From positions 588,213 through 652,212 of the forward strand of contig NZ_CANMAX010000003.1 of NCBI RefSeq assembly GCF_947495995.1: DNA of 64,000 nucleotides, in the 5' to 3' direction. The translations under genes and the position numbers were made by a program. Source of the stretch: an uncultured Tenacibaculum sp. (GTDB lineage: Bacteria > Bacteroidota > Bacteroidia > Flavobacteriales > Flavobacteriaceae). Shown here piece after piece: positions 39,750 through 48,264 of the stretch (positions within the stretch are counted from its first letter, which is position 1; every line of letters starts with the position of its first letter). The notes under the pieces are model-generated. The model saw nothing but the letters and a program-made list of their open reading frames with translations. It was not told the origin of the DNA and made no database searches.

Positions 39750-41192
39750 ATGAAAGTAATTTCAAAAATTATTTGCGCTAGCATATGTTTAGCTGTCGCG
39801 ATAGGTTGTAATTCAGAAAAAGCAAAAAAAGAAGCAGTGATAAAAGCTTTAAATATCGAAAAAGAAATAGCAAAAGATATTAAAGAGAATATCACTAAAG
39901 CTTATGTGAGTTCAGAAGAGCTATTTATTAAAGATCAAACAATATCTGTTATCGATGTTGATAAAGATGGTTTGTTAGATGCTGTCGCTTTTCTAAAAAT
40001 TTTTAACTCAGAAGATAATTCTTTTGTGAAAACAATTGTCACATACTATAAAAACGTCAACGAAAAGTTGGTTTTTAAACATGCAATTGCTCCAGCATAT
40101 TTTATTTCACCAGCAGATAAAGGAGAACTCATAAAAGGAAATGTAATTTATACTAAAGGAATCAAGCCAAACGATTTAGGAGAATTAAACGAAGCATCAT
40201 CACTAGATAGTAAAGTTGTAATTAGTGACGAGAATTTGTTTTATAGATCAGGAGAAACTGAAAGTGAAGAAATCAATGAAGAAGAGCCTGTTGCTATAAA
40301 TGATTCATATAAGTTTACTTCGGCCATAAGCGGACTCATATATAGAGATAAACCAGATGGTAAAGTCTTAGGTAAATTTCCATACGGAAAAGAGTTACAT
40401 ATTATCGAGAAAACAGGAATTGAAAAAACAATTACTGATGCTGGAAATGAAATAACTGGTGAATGGGTTGCCGTTGAATTTGATAAATATTCAAAGAATA
40501 AAGTATATGTTTTCGATGGTTTCTTGAAAGAAGAAAACGAATTGGATGTAAGAGAACTTACGAAAAGAACTCCAGCAGTTTTTGAAAAGAGTAGAACTAA
40601 AGGATTAATAGTACCAGGAACGTATAAAATCTATGATGAGAAACTAAAGCATACGAGTAGCATAACAGTTGATGCGATTAGTGATGTTTATGTTGTAGAG
40701 AAAACAAAATACAAAAGACCTGAATTTAAAAATCAAGAATATTGTAATTGGGCTAATTATGTAGAGGTTGTGTTGGCAAGAGAAAGATTAATCTTATTTG
40801 GAGCGAAAATCATTTCGATTTCAAAAGAAGAAAAAATTACCTTAGAAAAGGGTAAAGAAGTTTATCTTGTCTTAGGAGAAAATTATACAGTTGAAGCTTC
40901 AGATAAAAATGGATTAACTGGTTGTGATGATTTTAGCGAAGTGTTTATTAAAATGAATAACACATATTCACATATTTACGATAAGAATATATCGGATATG
41001 GGAAAGCAAGTTGTAAAGCGATTCTATCATAATGAAGGTGTTTCAGAAGAAATCACTGCAATAAAAGAAAAAGATAATACCATCGAACTTAAAGTAGCAC
41101 AAAGCTTTCAAGAGGGAACAGGTTCTTATACACTAAAAATATTTAAAGGTGATCAATGGTATTATCAAACAACTGATGTTAAGAGGGAATAA
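39750..41192 (+). CDS. Hypothetical lipoprotein, 480 aa
   Basis: It has a lipoprotein signal (KIICASICLAVAIGC, Cys20) and several parts. Residues 60-80 hold an EF-hand/FG-GAP-like stretch (VIDVDKDGLLDAVAFLKIF). Residues 190-260 resemble a bacterial SH3 domain (SGLIYRDKPDGKVLGKFPYG). The C-terminal half is beta-rich with no motif I can name. It ends 7 nt before the stop of the convergent COQ4-like gene. The product is a cell-surface or periplasmic lipoprotein of unknown role. Confidence 0.72.
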   Translation: MKVISKIICASICLAVAIGCNSEKAKKEAVIKALNIEKEIAKDIKENITKAYVSSEELFIKDQTISVIDVDKDGLLDAVAFLKIFNSEDNSFVKTIVTYYKNVNEKLVFKHAIAPAYFISPADKGELIKGNVIYTKGIKPNDLGELNEASSLDSKVVISDENLFYRSGETESEEINEEEPVAINDSYKFTSAISGLIYRDKPDGKVLGKFPYGKELHIIEKTGIEKTITDAGNEITGEWVAVEFDKYSKNKVYVFDGFLKEENELDVRELTKRTPAVFEKSRTKGLIVPGTYKIYDEKLKHTSSITVDAISDVYVVEKTKYKRPEFKNQEYCNWANYVEVVLARERLILFGAKIISISKEEKITLEKGKEVYLVLGENYTVEASDKNGLTGCDDFSEVFIKMNNTYSHIYDKNISDMGKQVVKRFYHNEGVSEEITAIKEKDNTIELKVAQSFQEGTGSYTLKIFKGDQWYYQTTDVKRE

Positions 41193-41199
41193 TATTTCT

Positions 41200-41733
41200 T
41201 TAGAATAAAAACCAAAGTATAACCATTAATAGTAATGGAGATATTAAAATACCTACAGAGAAAATAATCCAGAAGGTTAACTTCAAACGATTAAATGCTG
41301 TAGGTGTTTTTTTTAATAGTAATGCGTTGACTTCATCTACGGTTAAATTCATTATCGATGATTTATCAATTTCCTGATCGATTAATCCGTTGTAATGCAA
41401 TCCTTTTTTATAGCCATCAATTACTTCTTTTGGATAAAAAAGTAAACTGAATCCCATTGCCCAAATACTCATAATACCAATAGGAAGATGTTTCCAAATT
41501 CCTGTAGCAATTTCCCATCCAGCAATATATGCTTCTCCTTTCCAAGTAGTATCACAATCGAAAAGCACATGTTGTATATCATGAATATAAACTACTTTTT
41601 TTCTGAATTCTGAGTTGGGTAATTTTAATGAAAACAGTTTAAAATGCAGATAAAAGAAATTCTCATTTTCTCCACCATGTTCAGCAAGGTTATTTTCTAT
41701 GTAAAAGCTATCTAATTTTTGAGATACTGTCAT
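41200..41733 (-). CDS. COQ4-like membrane protein
   Basis: This 177-aa protein contains the COQ4 metal-binding motif HDxxH-x11-E exactly: His51, Asp52, His55 and Glu67. Other COQ4-like stretches are AYIAGWEIATG and RKKVVYIHDIQH. A hydrophobic segment near 85-100 and a C-terminal membrane helix (150-177) suggest a tail-anchored or membrane-bound form. COQ4 acts in ubiquinone synthesis in other organisms; Flavobacteriia use menaquinone, so the role here must differ or is unknown. It stands alone on this strand. Confidence 0.75.
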   Translation of the reverse strand: MTVSQKLDSFYIENNLAEHGGENENFFYLHFKLFSLKLPNSEFRKKVVYIHDIQHVLFDCDTTWKGEAYIAGWEIATGIWKHLPIGIMSIWAMGFSLLFYPKEVIDGYKKGLHYNGLIDQEIDKSSIMNLTVDEVNALLLKKTPTAFNRLKLTFWIIFSVGILISPLLLMVILWFLF

Positions 41734-41890
41734 ATATCTATTGTGTTAATGTCGTTAAGTATTGATTACATTAAAATTACAGCTCTTGTTTTGAAGAAAA
41801 CTTGACAATTATCAAGAAATTATTTTGATTGTTTTTTACAGAGAAAAATTAAAATAGTAGTTTTATAGTCAACTAATTTAACTTGAAATT

Positions 41891-42673
41891 ATGAAAAGAA
41901 TCGCTAGTTTATTTTTGTTTGTAATGATTTCTACATTAATCGTTGGATGTGCTGTAGAATGGGAGACAAAATTTAATAAAGACGGAGGAGGAAAATATAG
42001 TATGATTATCGATATGTCTGCTATGATAGAAATGACTTCTGGAATGTCTAGTAACAAAAAGAAGAAAGAAAACGAACTAAAAGATACTGTAATAGATTTC
42101 TCTAAAATTCTAGAGACAAAGAAAGATAGTATTGCTAAACTTCCTATTGAAGAGCAAAAGAAATTAAAGGAGTTAGAAGATTTAAAAATCTCTATTGAAG
42201 CAGATACTGCAACAAAGAAAGCTGTTATTCGTATCGATTACGATTTTGATAGTTTAGAAGATTTAAAGTCAGTTGGAGAAAAAATAAAAATGGCTGATCT
42301 TGATGAGTTTGTGAAATTAGGAAATAAAAAAGATAGAAAGTCAGATCAAAAAGTTACTGAAGATGAAAAAGACGAAAAATTTCCAGCGATTACAGATATG
42401 TTGAACATAGAATATACTAGTTCTAGATTTTCGACTAGAATGACTGAAGAGTCTGTAAAAGAAGTAAAGAAAAACTCAGGAGAAGATAATCCGTTTGCTA
42501 GTATGATTAAGTTTAAAATGAGATATATTTTTCCTTACAAGATTAAGAGTGTAAGTAACGAAGATGTAAGAATTCTTTCAAGCTTTAAAGGAATAGAATT
42601 TGATGCAAGTGTCTCAGATTTAAGTAAAAATCCAGAATACTTAAATGTTGATGTAGAATTCGAGAAAGAATAA
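41891..42673 (+). CDS. Hypothetical lipoprotein, 260 aa
   Basis: The N-terminus MKRIASLFLFVMISTLIVGC is a lipoprotein signal (Cys20), followed by AVEWETKFNKDGGGKYSMII, an immunoglobulin-like first strand, then long charged helices. Many such flavobacterial lipoproteins have a translocon-like signature, but no family is recognised here. It is flanked by convergent or divergent genes, so it is monocistronic. Confidence 0.72.
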   Translation: MKRIASLFLFVMISTLIVGCAVEWETKFNKDGGGKYSMIIDMSAMIEMTSGMSSNKKKKENELKDTVIDFSKILETKKDSIAKLPIEEQKKLKELEDLKISIEADTATKKAVIRIDYDFDSLEDLKSVGEKIKMADLDEFVKLGNKKDRKSDQKVTEDEKDEKFPAITDMLNIEYTSSRFSTRMTEESVKEVKKNSGEDNPFASMIKFKMRYIFPYKIKSVSNEDVRILSSFKGIEFDASVSDLSKNPEYLNVDVEFEKE

Positions 42674-42701
42674 AAACACAACAACAATATTTTAGTGAGT
42701 T

Positions 42702-43598
42702 TTATGAAGCGTTAAGTATTTTCACTAACGATTTATAAAACTCATTTTTATTTGCATTATCTGGTAATCCGGCAACTTGTCCGTCTCCTAATTCCATAAT
42801 AATCCATTCGCCATTTTTCTTTTGAGTAATATCCATTGTGAAAAAGTTACTCTCCACATTATTAGCAATGCTAATAAACTCATCTAAGTTAGGTTGTAAA
42901 TCCCCATAATCACCTTCATCCCAATAATTGAAAACCTGAACAACTTTTTTGTTCAAAAAGAAGATTCTAAATTCCTTTGTTAAAGGCATATCACTTTTAG
43001 AATGTTTTGTAAGAAATTCAAGTTCTTCAAACTTCCTAAAGACTAGACCTTCATTTAAAGAGTCGCCACGTAATTCAATAAAGGTTGAAGTTATTTTCTT
43101 GACATTGTTTTCATCAGAAGCATCGGGAATAAAACAAGCTTCATTCCAATGATGTTTTTCAGATTTCACATAATCTTTTACAATAATAGCATTTGTGCCA
43201 AATGATTTAGCCATTTTTAAAATAGAAGCTTCATCAAGAGTGTTCGTCCACTCAGACTTAGGAGTTTTTGATTCTATAACGTGGTAAGAATTGGGTAAAT
43301 AATGACAATGTTGGTAAGAAGTCGGAGTATTAATTAATCGAACTCCTTTATCTAAAAGTCCGTGATATAAATCAGCATATATTTTTGGAGTAAGCATCCA
43401 ACCTCTGTAAATTCCTATTTCTTCACTTTTCGAAGGTTTTACAAGTTTTAAAGCGCCTTTAATATCGTTTTCTAATAAAGTTTCAAAACTAATTAAAGAA
43501 TAATCGAACGCTTCGTTTAACGCAGCATTTAATTCAGCCTGATAATCGGGTTCTATAGTTTTATGATCAAAAACAGCATCACAATAAATAATTCTCAT
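42702..43598 (-). CDS. ATP-grasp family protein
   Basis: This 298-aa protein has an ATP-grasp-like C-terminal half: a lysine strand NAIIVKDYVKSEKHHW, the hinge strand EGLVFRKFEELEF, FRIFFLNKKVVQVFNYW and the Mg-binding end WIIMELGDGQVAGLPDN. Enzymes of this fold join a carboxylate to an amine, thiol or similar nucleophile using ATP. The substrate is unknown. It is 13 nt downstream of the TIMP-like gene on the same strand and may be co-transcribed with it. Confidence 0.82.
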   Translation of the reverse strand: MRIIYCDAVFDHKTIEPDYQAELNAALNEAFDYSLISFETLLENDIKGALKLVKPSKSEEIGIYRGWMLTPKIYADLYHGLLDKGVRLINTPTSYQHCHYLPNSYHVIESKTPKSEWTNTLDEASILKMAKSFGTNAIIVKDYVKSEKHHWNEACFIPDASDENNVKKITSTFIELRGDSLNEGLVFRKFEELEFLTKHSKSDMPLTKEFRIFFLNKKVVQVFNYWDEGDYGDLQPNLDEFISIANNVESNFFTMDITQKKNGEWIIMELGDGQVAGLPDNANKNEFYKSLVKILNAS

Positions 43599-43611
43599 AG
43601 CTTTTAAATGT

Positions 43612-44310
43612 TTATAATCCGGTTGATCTTAAAGTTTCTTCTTCCCAGTTCAGTATTATGTATGAGGTTAATTTGTCTTTGGAGAAACTTAGCTTGGAAT
43701 TTATTTTATGATAGGATATCTTTTTTAAAAATTCAAACCGAATACCAGAGTTGAAGTTATTTAAAGCATTCTGATTTATGGGTAGAATTTGTGAAATACT
43801 TAAATCCGAATTTACGATCACTTTGTATATAAAGTAGCCTGTAAGCTTTTTATTAAATAAACTGTTTTTAATTTTTCCGTTAAAACGTTGTTTTAAGTTC
43901 GTGTCAACAACTTCTAGTCTACGTTGTTTAAGTAGGTTTATATTCTTAATGGAAGAAGGGTTAAAAGCTGTACATAAAGAAATTTCAATTTGTCCATTTT
44001 CATTCTTACTGCCTAGAATAAAGTAAGATGTATTTTCTTCAGGTATAAAATTACAAGAACTTCCTTTTTGACTGTTTATAAAGATCTTTTGTACTGTATT
44101 GCCTTTAAATAATTCTTGAATTTTAACTTCGGAGGCGTAAAGTCCATAATCATTAATTTCTATTAAATTTTCAAATTGAACTGTTCCAATAAAATCGAAA
44201 TACGAATATGCGTTTATAAAACTAATGTTAGGGCAACTACAACTAAAAGAATTAAAAGTTGTGCATAAACATAAAAGAATAACGTAATATCTAATTTGTG
44301 TTTTCAACAT
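43612..44310 (-). CDS. Exported TIMP/netrin-like protein
   Basis: This 232-aa protein has a signal peptide ending near SFSCSCP, so the mature chain begins with a CxC pair as in TIMP/NTR domains. Further similarities are FDFIGTVQFEN, VKIQELFKGN and SSCNFIPEENTSYFILGS, followed by a later Cys in EISLCTAFNP. The resemblance is at motif level only. The C-terminal 80 residues are not recognised. It starts 1 nt after the Crp/Fnr stop, so the two form an operon. Confidence 0.65.
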   Translation of the reverse strand: MLKTQIRYYVILLCLCTTFNSFSCSCPNISFINAYSYFDFIGTVQFENLIEINDYGLYASEVKIQELFKGNTVQKIFINSQKGSSCNFIPEENTSYFILGSKNENGQIEISLCTAFNPSSIKNINLLKQRRLEVVDTNLKQRFNGKIKNSLFNKKLTGYFIYKVIVNSDLSISQILPINQNALNNFNSGIRFEFLKKISYHKINSKLSFSKDKLTSYIILNWEEETLRSTGL

Positions 44311-44311
44311 A

Positions 44312-44869
44312 TTATTTTCCTCTAATTCTACTAAAAGTTTCAGGAGTCATCCCTAAAAAAGAAGCCAAGTGTTTAGCTGGAACTCTATTAAAAAGTTCTG
44401 GCTTTTTAAGAAACAGTTCGTCGTAGCGTTCTTGTGAAGTATGTAACAAAAGACTGTCTAAGCGTTCTGCTAAATTGATGTATAATTTCTCAAGAAATAA
44501 TCTTCCTAAATGTTCAAGTTTATGACTTTTTGCAGAGAGTTTTTCAAGTTCTTCTCTTGAAACCATAAAACAAGTAATATCTTCAATAGCTTCTATGTTG
44601 TATTTGCTTTTCTTTTGCTGAATAAAGCTATCAATTGCTGTAATACTTTCCTGTTCTTGAGCAATATGAACTGTAATATCTTTTCCTTCTCTAAAATAAA
44701 AAACACGTCCAATTCCTGAAATGATGATATAGAAATGTTTACAGATACTATTTGCAGGATGAATTAATTCTCCTTTTTTAAACTCTTTGTAGACAGCAAT
44801 TTTTTCTAAAGCATCGGTTATTTCTTTATGTTGAAGCAAGAATTCTGCATTTTTAAGAAATTCTTCCAT
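44312..44869 (-). CDS. Crp/Fnr-family transcription regulator
   Basis: This 185-aa regulator has a cyclic-nucleotide-binding domain (about 20-115, KGELIHPANSICKHFYIIIS, then RVFYFREGKDITVHIA) and a C-terminal winged helix (LASFLGMTPETFSRIRGK). Flavobacterial Crp/Fnr proteins of this short type often regulate envelope or metal genes. It is followed 1 nt later by the TIMP-like gene. The ligand and targets are unknown. Confidence 0.92.
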   Translation of the reverse strand: MEEFLKNAEFLLQHKEITDALEKIAVYKEFKKGELIHPANSICKHFYIIISGIGRVFYFREGKDITVHIAQEQESITAIDSFIQQKKSKYNIEAIEDITCFMVSREELEKLSAKSHKLEHLGRLFLEKLYINLAERLDSLLLHTSQERYDELFLKKPELFNRVPAKHLASFLGMTPETFSRIRGK

Positions 44870-45007
44870 AGCATTTGGTGTATTATTACTTACAGTTTAG
44901 AAGTGTAAATTTAATTAAAAGAGATGAGTTTTTTGCTTTGTAAAGATTTACGTTAGGTAACAAATCGGCGAGGTAAAAATCGAAAGAATAATTATAATGA
45001 TTTATAA

Positions 45008-45706
45008 CTAATTTACTTCTAAAAGTTTGTGGTTAATTACGATTCCATTATCTGTTTTAGTTGTTGAGTACAATTCACCTAAATTTTCACAACCACAACC
45101 AGTCCAAGTACCATTTAATTTTTCTGTTCTTCCATCATATTCAACTATAAGAGTCTTTTTTGATTCTATAATTGCACAGTCATATTCTATTCCATTGAAG
45201 ATCTTTTTTACATATTTTTTGTGAGTTGTGTGTCCTTGAAATTTTCTTGAAATCATTTTACCATTAAAAGGTATTTGATATTCAGATGAATTCCAAAAAG
45301 TTCCAAATTCACAGTACCTGTTACCTATTACAGAATCTTTTGTTATTAAAAAATCAGGATACTCATCTACTTTTGTATAAGATTCTTTGACTTTTGGTAC
45401 ACCATTACTTACAGTAAATATTGTTGAATCAATTACAGTACCTTGTGAACTTTCAATAACACTAAAAAGTAAAGAATCTTTGTTGATTTCTAACCAACGT
45501 CTTTTTTTAAAAAGTTTGGGTTCATCCTCACTATTAGATTTTAAAGAGTAGAGGAAAGTTTTTCCGTTAGTTAAGTTACTAATTGGATCAATGTAATTTA
45601 AAAGCTTTAGATTATTACAATCTTGATTTATCGAATCAATTTTGTTTCCAGAATTTTTACAACTTAAAAGTACTATAATTAATATGATATATAGAAGATG
45701 CTTCAT
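45008..45706 (-). CDS. Hypothetical lipoprotein, 232 aa
   Basis: The ATG at 45706 gives a lipoprotein signal (MKHLLYIILIIVLLSC, Cys16); a longer frame to 45721 exists. The body is beta-rich with YIDPISNLTNGKTFLYSLKS and a C-terminal NGTWTGCGCENLGELYSTT with a CxC. No family is recognised. It stands alone between a Crp/Fnr operon and a GH3-like gene. Confidence 0.72.
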   Translation of the reverse strand: MKHLLYIILIIVLLSCKNSGNKIDSINQDCNNLKLLNYIDPISNLTNGKTFLYSLKSNSEDEPKLFKKRRWLEINKDSLLFSVIESSQGTVIDSTIFTVSNGVPKVKESYTKVDEYPDFLITKDSVIGNRYCEFGTFWNSSEYQIPFNGKMISRKFQGHTTHKKYVKKIFNGIEYDCAIIESKKTLIVEYDGRTEKLNGTWTGCGCENLGELYSTTKTDNGIVINHKLLEVN

Positions 45707-45835
45707 TTTGATTAAAATCAATATTAAGGATTGTGATTTTTACGATTAGATGTCTTAGTTTTAGTTAAAATTGATTTATAAATCCCGAACCAAATAGTAT
45801 TGTAGAATTAACGATAAATTTTAATAATAATTAAT

Positions 45836-47347
45836 CTACAACAACTCATTTAGTTCCTCAATAAAATCTCTTTGATTTGATAATCTAGGAACTTTATGTT
45901 GTCCGCCTAATTTTCCTTTTAATTTTAACCAATCGTAAAACAATCCAGTTCTAGCTTGATGTACTTTAGGCATGCTAAGCGTCATATTATTATAACGTTT
46001 AGCTTCATAGTCGGAATTGCAATTTTTTAATGCGTTATCTAAAATCTCTGTGAAGAATGATAAATCGTTAGGTTCTTTTTCAAATTCTATAATCCATTCG
46101 TGACCACCATTTTTATCACCATTCATAAAAATAGGAGCAACGGTATATTCCTTAATAACAGATTGTGTTTTTTCACAAGCTGATTTTAATGCTTCTTCAG
46201 CATTTTCAATAATTAATTCTTCACCAAAAACATTGATATGATGTTTTGTTCTTCCTGTAATTTTTATTCTGTAAGGAGAAGTTGAGGTAAACTTTATTGT
46301 ATCTCCAATAAGATATCTCCAAAGTCCGCCATTTGTAGTAATTACAACAGCATAATTAACTCCTTTTTTTACTTCTGAAAGTGGAATTGCGGTAGAGTTT
46401 TCTCCTTTGTATTGATCCATCGGAATAAACTCATAAAATATACCATAATCAAGCATCAACAATAATTCGTGTGAATTGTTTCGATCTTGAATTGCAAAGA
46501 ATCCTTCTGAAGCATTATACGTTTCGTAATATCTAAAACTATCTTTTGGAATCAGTTTTTTGAATTGTTCTCGATACGGATTGAAATTTACACCGCCATG
46601 AAAATAAACTTCAAGATTAGGCCAAACTTCTAAAATATTATCCTTTCCAGTTTTTTCTAAAACTTTATTTAATAAAACTAACATCCAAGAAGGAACACCA
46701 GCTAAACTTGTAATATTTTCTTCAATAGTTTCATCAATAATAGCTTCCATTTTAGTTTCCCATTCGCTCATTAAAGCAACTTCTTGTTTAGGAGCAGAAC
46801 TATAATCAGCCCAAAAAGGCATATTTTCAATTATAATTGCAGATAAATCTCCAAAATAAGTATCGTTATCTTCATAAATAGCAGAACTTCCACCTAGTCG
46901 AAGTCCTTTCCCAGTAAACAATTGCGTGTCTTCGTTATTGTTGATATACAAACCGAGCATGTCTTTACCAGCGTTAAAATGACATTCTTCTAAAGCTTCA
47001 TTACTTACAGGAATAAATTTACTTTTCGCATTTGTAGTTCCGCTAGATTTCGCGAACCATTTGATTTTTGTCGGCCAAAATAAATTTTGTTCTCCTTTTC
47101 TACAGCGTTCTATTAAAGGTTCAATTGTTTCGTAACGTTGAATAGGAACAGCGTTTACAAAATCGTCGTAGTTTTTAATTTTCGAAAACTTATGTTCTTT
47201 TCCGAACTCTGTGTTTTTTGCCAATGCAACTAAATGGTATAATAATTCTTGCTGAACATCAACAGGATATTTTATAAACAGTTCCATTTGATGTTTTCTC
47301 TTTTTTAAAAACCAAGTGATAATAGAATTTATAAACTGGAACGGCAT
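45836..47347 (-). CDS. GH3-family adenylate-forming enzyme
   Basis: This 503-aa protein is a bacterial member of the plant GH3 acyl-acid-amido synthetase superfamily (ANL fold). Motifs include the phosphate loop SSGTTNAKSKFIPVS (near 105-120), the YETYNASEGFF stretch and the hinge RTKHHINVFGEELI. Plant members join amino acids to auxin or jasmonate; the bacterial substrate is unknown. It is divergent from a DUF2797 gene with 55 nt between starts. Confidence 0.9.
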   Translation of the reverse strand: MPFQFINSIITWFLKKRKHQMELFIKYPVDVQQELLYHLVALAKNTEFGKEHKFSKIKNYDDFVNAVPIQRYETIEPLIERCRKGEQNLFWPTKIKWFAKSSGTTNAKSKFIPVSNEALEECHFNAGKDMLGLYINNNEDTQLFTGKGLRLGGSSAIYEDNDTYFGDLSAIIIENMPFWADYSSAPKQEVALMSEWETKMEAIIDETIEENITSLAGVPSWMLVLLNKVLEKTGKDNILEVWPNLEVYFHGGVNFNPYREQFKKLIPKDSFRYYETYNASEGFFAIQDRNNSHELLLMLDYGIFYEFIPMDQYKGENSTAIPLSEVKKGVNYAVVITTNGGLWRYLIGDTIKFTSTSPYRIKITGRTKHHINVFGEELIIENAEEALKSACEKTQSVIKEYTVAPIFMNGDKNGGHEWIIEFEKEPNDLSFFTEILDNALKNCNSDYEAKRYNNMTLSMPKVHQARTGLFYDWLKLKGKLGGQHKVPRLSNQRDFIEELNELL

Positions 47348-47402
47348 TTTTGAGTTCGAATTTGTAAGTTTGTTCTTGGCTAAAAATAGTAAATTTTACA
47401 AC

Positions 47403-48203
47403 ATGCAATACAAAGGCGTTTTAAAAAAAATGAGTACAGAAAATCTAGATACTGTACAATATTATTTAGATATGAAGACAGATTTTGTTAATGTAAATCA
47501 GTTGCTTAACAAAACAATTAGTTTGAAGTTTGAAACGTACGAATGTTTATCGTGTGGTTTAGAAAAAGAAATTTACCGTCAAGGTTTTTGTAAATCTTGT
47601 TTTTTTGAAACTCCGAATGCAGGAGATTGGATTATGAGACCTGAATTAAGTAAAGCTCATTTAGACGAAGAAGATAGAGATTTAGAGTATGAGAAAAAAG
47701 TACAATTACAACCACACATTGTGTATTTAGCTAATTCGAGTAATGTAAAAGTTGGAGTAACTCGAAAAACGCAAGTGCCTACACGTTGGATTGATCAAGG
47801 AGCTCATGAAGCGATAGAAATTGTTGAGGTGCCAAATAGATATTTAGCTGGTATTACAGAAGTTGCTTTAAAAGAACATGTGGCTGATAAAACAAACTGG
47901 CGTAAGATGCTGAAGAATGATATAGAAGATGAAGATCTTACGAAATGGCAAGAACGTTTAAGAACTTTTATACCAGAAGAAGTACAAGAATATTTTATAG
48001 AGAATAATAAAGAAACTCAGATTAATTTTCCTGTTGAGAAATATCCTGAAAAACCAAAGAGTTTAAATATTTTAAAAGAGGGAAGTTACACTGGGAAACT
48101 AGTTGGAATAAAAGGTCAGTATTTTATTTTTGAAGATAACACTGTTTTCAATGTAAGAGCGAATGAGGGTTTTGTAGTTACTTTACAGGTAGAATCTGTA
48201 TAA
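47403..48203 (+). CDS. DUF2797 protein
   Basis: This 266-aa protein begins MQYKGVLKKMSTENLDTVQY; an in-frame open stretch upstream overlaps the GH3 gene and is not used. A zinc-ribbon-like part (CLSCGLEKEIYRQGFCKSCF) is at residues 47-66, and the GIY-YIG-like stretch VYLANSSNVKVGVTRKTQ follows near 115-135. DUF2797 proteins have no known function; a nucleic-acid role is plausible from the zinc ribbon and nuclease-like fold. A strong terminator follows. Confidence 0.85.
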   Translation: MQYKGVLKKMSTENLDTVQYYLDMKTDFVNVNQLLNKTISLKFETYECLSCGLEKEIYRQGFCKSCFFETPNAGDWIMRPELSKAHLDEEDRDLEYEKKVQLQPHIVYLANSSNVKVGVTRKTQVPTRWIDQGAHEAIEIVEVPNRYLAGITEVALKEHVADKTNWRKMLKNDIEDEDLTKWQERLRTFIPEEVQEYFIENNKETQINFPVEKYPEKPKSLNILKEGSYTGKLVGIKGQYFIFEDNTVFNVRANEGFVVTLQVESV

Positions 48204-48234
48204 TTAAGATTTACTATAAAATTATAAAAGGAAA

Positions 48235-48260
48235 AAAGCCGATCTAAACAGATCGGCTTT
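48235..48260. terminator. Bidirectional terminator between DUF2797 and prc
   Basis: AAAGCCGATCT (48235-48245) pairs with AGATCGGCTTT (48250-48260), 11 bp perfect with a 4-nt loop. A and T runs flank it, and the two genes converge on it. Confidence 0.85.
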
Positions 48261-48264
48261 AACT

